This document shows, one piece after another, positions 55,696 to 64,000 of a DNA stretch of 64,000 nt. The notes under the pieces were generated by a model. That model saw only the letters and a list, made by a program, of their open reading frames with translations, was not told the origin of the DNA and did not search any database. Origin of the DNA: Adineta ricciae (taxonomy: Eukaryota; Rotifera; Eurotatoria; Adinetida; Adinetidae); assembly GCA_905250025.1 (NCBI GenBank), contig CAJNOJ010000435.1, positions 1-64,000 of the forward strand, read 5' to 3'. The position numbers and the translations under genes are program-made. Each line of letters starts with the position of its first letter. Position 1 is the first letter of the stretch.

Positions 55696-56281
55696 TCTTT
55701 TTCTCTTTTCCTCTTCCTTTCGTTCTCGTTCGCTGATGACCCAGTCATTGCTCTAATATGAGCCTAACATTGACCGCATTCCTTTTCGTTTTTCTTAGTA
55801 ACTAACTTGCTTAGAAACTCTGATTTTTCACGGGAAGGTGCATCACCAGCTACTCTCTTCAATGGCATAAAATTTGAGTTGATTTCATTAGATCGTTAAG
55901 CAACTGTATTCAAAATATTTGGCGAAACGCGATGACGAAAAAAGGACCAAAAATTTGAGGGTTCTACGCTTCATATTCGTTTTTCTTCGAATAAATTACA
56001 CGATCGCAAATCTTTTTTCTCAGCGACTAATTGAAAACACCTTGGTGACGAAACCAGAAAAATAAGCACTGTTTTTCTCTACGAAGTCCTTCTGGAAACT
56101 CAGTAGATGTGAGGTAGGTCTCTCGTCCTTAAGGCCCACAGTAACTTTCAACTATTTTGTTTGTTGCACTATATAAGGTTATAGTAACGATATATAGATC
56201 CAAAATTTCAAACTCCTATCATCAAAGTTACACGTTACGCATACAAGCTGGCTTACAGTCGCATCTATCTGGGGAGCAACT
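55696..56281. other. Intergenic, no gene
   Basis: No supported frame or repeat between the tRNA-like sequence and the next MITE. Confidence 0.4.
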
Positions 56282-56289
56282 GTCTGGGG

Positions 56290-56598
56290 TAGGAATGGCA
56301 CTTTAACTTTAATAAAAGTATAGCAAAAAATCAAAAATAATTCTTAAGATTTGCTGTTCAATTCTATATGGTTTTCGACAAATATTTAAACTTTAAACTT
56401 TAACTTTATTAAAGTCAAACTGAACTTTAAACTTTAATAAAGTTAAAGTTTAAAGTTCGCAATTATTCTTGAAAACCATATAAAATTGAACAGCAAAGCC
56501 GAAGGATTATTTTTGATCTTTTGCTATACTTTTATTAAAGTTAAAGTTTTAAAGTGAAGACTTTAACTTTAAATGTTAAAGTTAAAGTGCCACCCCTA
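56290..56598. mobile_element. hAT-like palindromic MITE with (CTTTAA) interior, 309 bp
   Basis: Terminal repeats TAGGAATGGCACTTTAAC and GTTAAAGTGCCACCCCTA. Flanking 8-bp duplications GTCTGGGG (56282-56289) and GTCCGGGG (56599-56606) match at 7 of 8 bases. The arms are mirror images with ACTTTAATAAAGT-type repeats at the centre. An 8-bp target supports the hAT superfamily; no transposase. Confidence 0.8.
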
Positions 56599-56606
56599 GT
56601 CCGGGG

Positions 56607-58090
56607 AGCATTATTCGGGTTACTTTATTTTCAAATGTTATTTGATGGGGAAGAATTTGATGCTAAAGAAAAACTGGATATTGTTGAAGTAAAGCTATGC
56701 TAAGTTTAACTTGTTGAATGAAGTGCAGCATTATTTATGTCTAAAAATGATCACAATGAATGTTGAGTATAATTTTTATAATTGTTGAAGATTTTTTTTT
56801 GCTAAATAATGGACAAGTAACGCTCGTCTACAAACTCGCTTAGTTCTTTCTCGTAGAAGAATTGTTTAAGGATTTTCACGCCTCAGCAAATAATTAAACA
56901 GTGATTATTTAATACAAAACGGAATAGAAAAAAAATTTAAAAAACTGACGTCAGATTCGAGTTCCTCGACCCCAAAAACCCTTCAGTCAACCCTTACAAC
57001 GAGAATTTCTTTATGTCTTTAAGATGTTCTTTTGACTCTGCGGACACACAAGCAAGCAATCAAGCAAACAATTTATTCTTGCAAGACTCTTCTCTACGAG
57101 AAAGAGAATAAAAATTATGAAGGTGTTGATTTACATTCTAAGGTCATTCGATCATTTCCTTTTTCAAATTTTCATCATCACCCAACCGTTTCATATAATT
57201 CCATTCTTGATTTCGATTGTTATCTGATGCGTAGTAGAAAAGAAAGTGATTGAATATCAAGAGTTAATAGAAAAACATTTCACAAATATATTATCCTTAT
57301 ATATTTCAACACAAGATTTAATGAAACGATGATACAGAGATACTAGTTGCTTATTATTGAGTGAAATTATCTAACGTATAAAGTTTATCTCATAATTTAG
57401 TATCCTGAGTGGGATAAATTTGTACATTAAACTATTTTCTGTCCAATTAAGACGTTCTCTAGTTCGAATGACCAAACCGTTCACAAGATACGGAGGATAT
57501 CCTAAGTTTGTCATCAATTCTTTTTATGCTTTTTGAAGTACACATAACTTTCGGATTCAATCCGAAGTTTCCGCATTTATTGACATTAATATCGATTACT
57601 GAAAAGTAAAAGTTGGAATTAGCAAATTAGTTTGTATTCTTCGATATATACAAGTTAATTTGTTTTGCTATTGATTTACCTTAAAAGGTTCAGCAGCTAG
57701 GCTAGAACTCTTAATGGTTCCATAAGACACCAATTTTTTTTGTGAGTATGCTACACTTCGATGCAATGGATATTTTATAAAAAATATTTTAGTTATTCTC
57801 ATTTTATTCTAGACAAAAATTGTTGTGAAGCATTTATGTTTTGGTTACATTATTTTCAACAATTTGATCCAGATTAATCAAAACCGAAAAGAACAATTAA
57901 GTTTTTCGTTTGATTGAAGTTCTCCGGAGCTATTAGAGGCATTGGAGTCTCCAAAAATAGCATATGAAAAAATGATCTTTTTCGAAGTATCAAAAATTCT
58001 TCTCACGAAATTTTGCTTATTTTGAAGACAAAAAGTACACAATTAAAATAAGGTTTACTTTATAGATCGTAGAGTTTTGGAGATTAAAAT
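56607..58090. other. Intergenic, no gene
   Basis: About 1.5 kb of AT-rich DNA upstream of the alpha-galactosidase gene; short frames only. Confidence 0.4.
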
Positions 58091-60094
58091 ATGAAATGCA
58101 AAATGCGGCCATTTATTATGGTTCATCCGTTATTTATCTTCATATTATGTATTCGCACTTCACATCAAATTAACAATGGTCTTGGTCGAACACCTCAAAT
58201 GGGTATGACACTTTAGTATTGAATATGTAACTACTAACCTTTTTTATCAAAGGATGGGAGGGTTGGAATTATTTGGGATGTAATTTCAATGAAAAAGTCA
58301 TTAAACAAACAGCAGATGCAATGGTCGGCACATGTCTTGCTGCTCTCGGTTATGAATATGGTCTGTTGATCTAATTAATATTGTTTTTTTTTGTATTTCA
58401 GTCATTTGTATTTATTGTTCTATTTTGGTTTCTAGTCCAAGTAGATTGTTGGCAACTGAGTCGAGATGCACAAGGTACTATTCAAGCTGATCCAGAAAAA
58501 TTTCCAAATGGTATTCCAGCACTTGTAGACTATGTACATTCACGAAAACTTAAATTCGGAATCTATTCAGGTATAATAATCACATTTATTTATCGATTTG
58601 AATTGACATAACTTCTCTGTATACATTAGATGCTGGAGTGAAAACATGTGATAATCTACCAGGTTCATTACATTATGAAACAAACGATGCGAATACCTAT
58701 GCGTCATGGGATGTAGATTATTTAAAATATGACAATTGTTATGATGATGGAACTAAGCCAGAGGTAAGATATCCAATAATGAGAGATGCATTGAATGCAA
58801 CTGGAAGACCTATTTTCTATGCCATGTGTGGTATGTTCATTTAACTTTGAACAATCGTCTTACTTAATTATTGATTGTATTATGTTTAGAATGGGGTATC
58901 GATCAACCAGCTCTTTGGGCGGCAAATGTTGGAAACAGTTGGAGAACGACAGATGATATTCAAGATAATTGGAAATCAATGCTCAATAATATTGATACTG
59001 TAAGATTATTATAGATTTTGTAAATTTCTATACATTTTTCCATATTTAGAATAACGAATATTCTAATAAAGCAGGACCTGGTGGTTGGAATGATCCTGAC
59101 AGTAAACAATCTTTGCTTATTCCTTATAAATATAAGTTAATTTAAAAAAGTTTAGTGCTTGAAGTGGGTAATGGTGGTATGACGGATGCTGAATATGTGA
59201 CACATTTTTCTCTTTGGTCTATTAGTAAAGCACCGCTTATGATCGGATGTGATGTTAGTAAGATGAGTGCAGCTACTCTTGTAACTCTCTCAAATCCTGA
59301 AGTAATTGCTATTAATCAAGATAAGTTAGGTGTTCAAGGAAAGAAAGTTGCCTTTTTATGGTCAAAATCATCTAATTCATCAACAGGTGTTAATCTCGTT
59401 AATTGTTCATCACTCTCATCTAATGTTCAATCGACACGTCTTCAATGGAAATATAATCCTCAAGATGGATCAATTACGGATGGAAGATGTTTGTCCATCG
59501 AAAATTGTAATACTGAAGATGGAGCAAACATTGTCGTAACTGACTGTCAAATTAATGATCCACAAGCAAAATGTCAAGGTAAAAATCAACAATGGACAGT
59601 CAACACAACTGATCAAACAATCATTACTCAATTGAATGGAAAATGGTAAATAAGTTCCAGAAATTATTTGAAAAATAAATCGTAGTTTGTTTAGTTTGCA
59701 AACATTTCATCCTCTAGGACCAGCTGTAGATGTGCAAACATGTAACAAGCGTGACACTCAACAATGGATATGGAATTTAGTGAATGAAACTATTAAAAAT
59801 AAACACAATAATGGATATTTAACTCAAGTGCCAGAACTCGAAGTATGGGCAGGTGATCTTGATGATGGTGCAGTAGCTGTAGTTTTATTTAATCGAGGAA
59901 ATAGTGTAACTGAATCGATTACTGTCCAATGGAGTGATATTGGATTTCCTATTAGTGATTCAGCTCTTGTTCGAGATTTATGGGCACGAAAAGATCTCGG
60001 ATCTTTTCGTTATAATTTTACATCACCAAATATTGATCCTCATTCCATAATGATGTTGAAAATTAGTCTCTTTGCAACAAGTGAAAATAACTAA
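58091..60094 (+). CDS. Alpha-galactosidase (GH27) with internal ricin-type lectin module
   Basis: Exons join(58091..58202, 58253..58360, 58436..58570, 58630..58830, 58890..58999, 59050..59101, 59156..59645, 59695..60094), 535 aa; introns 49-75 nt, all in phase. A signal peptide is followed by [16 protein letters not shown], the GH27 N-terminus. The nucleophile is the Asp in YLKYDNCY; the acid/base Asp lies in [27 protein letters not shown] and [11 protein letters not shown] are further family blocks. Between the barrel and the C-terminal beta domain ([21 protein letters not shown]) sits a ~120-residue Cys/QxW-type insert ([36 protein letters not shown]) read as a beta-trefoil carbohydrate-binding module. 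A secreted or lysosomal enzyme cleaving terminal alpha-galactose. Confidence 0.93.
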
Positions 60095-60259
60095 TTGACA
60101 AGTTAATTGAGATTATGCATCGTTTTTTTCTTTTATTGTTTTAAATAAATAATCATAGATTTCAATCTAATAAATCCGAATGTCATCTTATTTACATTGT
60201 CTTCTCGACATTCCATCTGTTTTCGATTAATCACATTGACTAAGATAGTAGCCAGATAT

Positions 60260-60825
60260 TCCTCCTAATGATGTCGCTCGATTAATGTATTATCTCAATT
60301 GCGTATGCACAACAATTGATTGTAATGATGATCCTGATACGCAACGTTTGACATACTATCAAAATTGGGATCTTTTGTCCAATGAGAAACAAAAATTGCT
60401 CGTTGCTCTTTGCTAAAAGATTAGTCCAAGCCTACTAAACAATCAAGTCTTTTTTCAAAATGATGCACTTTCTATTAATTTTAACAATGAATTCTATGAA
60501 ATTAATAAAGTACAAAATCAGCTGTTGGCTGCTCAATCAATTATTATTGCTGAGCGAACACACCAAGTGATACTATTATATTGGTTCATTGGAACGGCTC
60601 GCGTCACATCTTTATAATTCAACTTCCTCCGCTGTTATTTACACGCGATCTGCTTCTACTGTACAATCGAATTCAATGCCAATTACCTACACACAACCTG
60701 TTTCAGTAAAAGCAAATGATTCAAAAAAATACATTATCATCAGTTGTTGCATTCGCTGTATTCTATTTGTTGTCGTGCCCACGATCATCGCAATCATTGT
60801 TGCCATTATTAAGTGGAAAAAGTAA
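60260..60825 (+). pseudogene. Frameshifted small membrane protein gene
   Basis: Coding-like sequence in two frames: a helical part (LMYYLNCVCTTIDCNDD, QNWDLLSNEKQKLLVALC then a stop at ~60415, then QLLAAQSIIIAERT), followed in another frame by YWFIGTARVTSLYNST-type sequence and a final frame (60589-60825) ending in one transmembrane helix (ISCCIRCILFVVVPTIIAII) and KWKK. A type I or tail-anchored membrane protein broken by at least one stop and one shift; family not recognised. Confidence 0.45.
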
Positions 60826-61334
60826 AGATTTTTTAAAACAAAATTTTCAACAAAGAGAAATAAGACAATTATAATAAATATAAATCCTAGATTTTCATTT
60901 CTGATCTCATGTTATAAACGTAAAAGAACAGTTTAACACCGTTGACTGGTAATTCTAATTGTGTCGTAACTGAAATATTAAATGTACAAGTGCATTGATC
61001 AGTTGTGATAGAATTCCATGAAGTATGCCACTGAATGAACTCGATGTGCTCATTGGTTAATTAATATATATATGAACTCTCTATCCCAAATGAATAGTTA
61101 CATGTTGGGATTGTTCTAGTTTTTTAAGACAATATGGTGTGAATGAAATGATGTTTGTCGATTGCATTATGCCTACCATGTCACTAAACTCCCATTCAAT
61201 TTACAGAAAGATTCACAATAAATCTGAATTTCGTCAGGTATTTTTTTTTAGATCACAATCTGTGAAGGATACAAGCAAAACAACTTGTCAATAAGATGAA
61301 GGTCCTGTTTTCTCATCTGTGGAAGATCTAGGCT
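60826..61334. other. Intergenic, no gene
   Basis: AT-rich spacer between converging genes; nothing recognised. Confidence 0.4.
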
Positions 61335-62312
61335 TCACATTTGACCAACAGTAGCAGTTTTGTTTTTGGATCCTTTCGCATAACATTTGCCAGGGGTGGG
61401 CTCCTTGAATATGACACCAGGGACTTCTGTAATAGTCAAAGCGGCACCAGGATCTGGAAAGACCACTGCATACCCTAATGCAGTACGGCATTCACCTTGA
61501 TTTATATGCCCCTCGATAGTAAGATCACCGACAAACATATCGGGAAGATGATCTAGTGTATCGTTGCCCGAACCCGTAATCATCACCGACGCACAATCTG
61601 AAAATAAAAGAGAGGTTATCATTTTTTACGAGAATAGATGAAATCTATATGAGCTACCTACTTTGAAACATTTCGGGACGACTTGGAGTCACTGCAAACC
61701 AACTCCTAGAAAACAACCATCATAGTCAGAGTTAGCCTAGGATGCCTAATGAGCGTGTATGGCAGACTCACCAAGAAAATAGCGCTGCACCAGCTCGGGT
61801 CTCTGCAGGTATATGAAAGAAGAATACTTGATTGGGACCAGCTCTTTCCGAACGAAATTTTACATCACGAGGACAACCGCCCTGATAAGTATGCAGAACT
61901 TTCCAGGTTTCTCCGTTATCGAACGACAAGGAAGCCTGGCAACTTCCCCCACTATGGGGAGCCAAATTGCCTTCACCATCGGACATATGATTGAGAATTC
62001 TAAACCAAACATTCAATTAGTTCATCATCATATTCATAAATCTTATCAAAATAATACTTACTCAAATCTTCCCATGCGACCTGCTTGCCAAATTTCGGTT
62101 GGTGCTTTATTTACTCCCGGTTGTTTGTGCAGATTCTTGCAGGGAAAAGGAAACGAGTTTCCTTGTATTCTCAAGGGCTTATTGTATTCGTTCCCGGATG
62201 GGTTTTCAGGGACAGCAGCTAAAGGTATAGGACGCCGAATTCGAGCATGAGCAAAAATCGATAAAATAAAACTGAACATGAAAAAGAGATCAATACACGT
62301 TTTCAAAGACAT
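61335..62312 (-). CDS. Secreted lytic polysaccharide monooxygenase-like protein (AA11-like)
   Basis: Four exons, complement(join(61335..61597, 61662..61705, 61772..61999, 62062..62312)), 261 aa; introns of 64, 66 and 62 nt, phases consistent. A 21-residue signal peptide (MSLKTCIDLFFMFSF...) ends so that the mature protein starts with His (HARIRRPIP), the first ligand of a copper histidine brace. A second candidate His is in GNLAPHSGGSC. The body has the block common in fungal secreted LPMO-like proteins: GGSCQASLSFDNGETWKVLHTYQGGCP, and after splicing GAALFSWSWFAVTPSRPEMFQNCASVMI. The family oxidatively cleaves chitin or related glycans using copper. The fungal-like look of a gene with ordinary short host introns suggests an old horizontal transfer. 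Confidence 0.82.
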
Positions 62313-63648
62313 ATCCTATCTCTTTGAGTGAAACTGATGAAATGGCGAAAGAATCGAATTGGTATCAGATTCGTGATCAAATATTTATATCATATGAGAC
62401 AATATGCAATGCCTTTATAATCCTTCTACTCGCCCGCAATACTATTATATTTGGTAAAATTTGATGGAATAAATATCATGATTTTTGGATTTTTATGAGA
62501 CAGCGGTTTGATTCGATTGGTCCTTGTCGCCGAGAAAAATTTTCAAATATTTGCTAAAGGCTTATTCGATGATAGTTGTGCCCGGATCGAATGAAGCGAA
62601 ATGTTTTTATTTTGTTAGCAATGATATCAAAGACAATCGTAAAGGATGTCTAAGGTTACCAATGCAATTATATATAGATTTAATGTCAATTTCGATCAGC
62701 TCCCTACTTCTGATTCAAGCAAGTATAATCGGAATACATTCTTTTTTTCTCTGTTTTTTCGAACGTTCTCTTGATAGTGATTGTATGGGCGAGCGAGTGA
62801 AGGTGCTGTTCACCATAGAAGACTCATCGAATCCAACTGATGTAATTGCAAATGCCAAAGCCGTTGAAAGAATTCTTTCTCATTCTTGATGTTACGGTGA
62901 AAACTTTTCTAGGACCTGTAAATAAATGAATAGAGTGATCTTGTTCGGATAGGTGATGTAATAGAGATTGTCGTCACTATAGTTGTGATCGAATCTTAAG
63001 GGAAAATGGTTTTTCTCACAGTTTGTGAAAAGCTTGTCTCTCTAGAAGAAAGAACAGCTTTCTCAATGTCTGAAAAATTCGTGACTCAATGATCTCCACT
63101 GGTTACAATATAATTTTTATTAGAATTGTTTCAACGTTTGATAGACTTCGAAACATTGCACTCTCTTCATTCGTAGCTGTTTTTGTTTTCTGCTTTGGAC
63201 CACGAGTTGTGTGACTGTAGACTAAGCAATGCCTTCGTCTGTCATACGAGCTTTACACCTTTCATAGAAAACGGCGAGTTGTTACGAGGAAAGAAGTCTC
63301 AATTGATAGTCTGCCTCGACTGTCCAGTTTTTGAGTGCTGAGAGTGAGGGATGCGAATACATTTTTCTTGTGTTCTTCAAATATTTGTTCGCCACGCGTA
63401 TAAATAGGTGCTTTGATTCGTCTATAGAGGAGGGCGAACGGGAAGGATGAAATTAACGGATGACCCATACTAAATGTCCGCTTTTTGCATTTCCGTTTTC
63501 TGTCGATAAGTTCGCTCTACGCCGGACAAAAATATACCAAAAGATGCAGCGTCGAACGCTCTATAATCTAAAATGTGAATTCTTCTTTGTTCTTCTATTT
63601 TTCTCCTTTTAAAATCAATTTTTTACAGTTTGTGTTTTAAAATTGTAC
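62313..63648. other. Intergenic, no supported gene
   Basis: A 121-codon frame at 62524-62889 lacks an ATG start and any recognisable domain; not called. The rest is AT-rich, with pyrimidine tracts leading into the hammerhead motif at 63649. Confidence 0.4.
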
Positions 63649-63719
63649 TGCAGAGCCCTGATGAGTTTTTCTATTCAAATAAAATGCACGAGACGCGTCG
63701 ACGAAAATTAGAATCTGCA
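63649..63719 (+). ncRNA. Hammerhead ribozyme motif, solo, with damaged core
   Basis: Same architecture as 54501: stem I TGCAGA/TCTGCA, core CTGATGA, AT-rich stem II, then CGAGA where CGAAA is required, stem III CGCG and cleavage triplet GTC. The A-to-G change hits an invariant adenine of the GAAA box and should block or strongly reduce cleavage. No RT nearby, so it is a solo terminal-repeat relic. Confidence 0.7.
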
Positions 63720-64000
63720 TGTCCTTATAATAATCTACAAGTACAACTATTAATAAAATATTTTCTTCGATAAAAGAATCGATTGCTGAAAAGCATGAGT
63801 TGAGAGTAGCAGATTAAGTTTATCTTTTATTCAAGAGATAGATCAGTCTGTTTTCATTTGAGCCCAAACAAAGTTCGGTTCAGTGAACAGTGTTTCGCGA
63901 TTTTCCTATAAATAAACACATACATATGTCAGGGACAAAACTGAAATTCGAGTTTTGACCTGAAGTTTTGGAACGAAATTCTAATTCTATTTCTATCCGG
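63720..64000. other. Window end, no gene
   Basis: Nothing recognised in the last ~280 bases. Confidence 0.4.

Noticed and set aside
62524..62889. 121-codon frame downstream of the LPMO gene
   Set aside because: No ATG start, no domain, no splice partners; composition like spacer DNA.

Overview
The window looks like a contig from a bdelloid rotifer, or a very close relative. It is AT-rich eukaryotic DNA with intron-dense genes whose introns are mostly 49-65 nt and start with GT and end with AG. It carries an Athena-type, endonuclease-less Penelope-like element (PLE) with hammerhead ribozymes, EGF/LDL-receptor-type seven-helix receptors of the kind that is expanded in bdelloids, many small inverted-repeat transposons, and a fungal-like lytic polysaccharide monooxygenase. 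The species call is an inference from these features; no rRNA or mitochondrial marker is present.

Layout. 1-1.3 kb: transposon with ~230-bp inverted arms. 2-8.7 kb (minus): a two-exon VIT/VWA-domain gene and a single-exon ABCC transporter, separated by a solo hammerhead ribozyme and a G-rich inverted-repeat module. 11-15.6 kb: a decayed TPR-like gene, an inverted pair of tRNA-Pro genes (UGG and AGG anticodons), and a three-exon gene with repeated alpha/beta domains. 16-19 kb: transposon debris, including a piggyBac-type MITE. 19.4-20.6 kb: a gene with an MLKL-like helical N-domain and an unassigned C-domain. 21.5-24.2 kb: a decayed LDLa/EGF/7TM receptor. 24.6-30.2 kb (minus): a secreted propeller-like protein, a PLAC8 protein and a 65-residue secreted Cys-rich protein. 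31.3-39.6 kb (plus): a 14-exon NACHT/WD-repeat (NWD-like) gene of 1,859 aa. All its splice phases close, it ends in a CaaX-like CTLL, and it holds an antisense RTE endonuclease fragment in one enlarged intron. 40.7-49.1 kb: a 5'-truncated EGF/7TM receptor next to a poly(A) retrocopy, three single-N gaps with broken genes at them, hAT-like and CACTA-like MITEs, a B-lectin end and an astacin protease lacking its N-terminus. 50-54.6 kb: the PLE, with one hammerhead at each end. 58-62.3 kb: an alpha-galactosidase with an internal ricin-type lectin module and a secreted copper LPMO-like enzyme.

How it fits together. The host genes are unrelated housekeeping, secreted, digestive and surveillance-type genes; there is no operon-like arrangement. 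The most striking layer is ribozyme-bearing retroelement DNA: five hammerhead motifs of two architectures, three of which match the CUGANGA...GAAA...NUH core. A recurring GAGGGTG/CACCCTC (telomere-like) module is also scattered through the window and lies beside two of these ribozymes. Exon coordinates below come from manual reading of frames and splice sites and were checked for phase, but not by transcripts or database searches.
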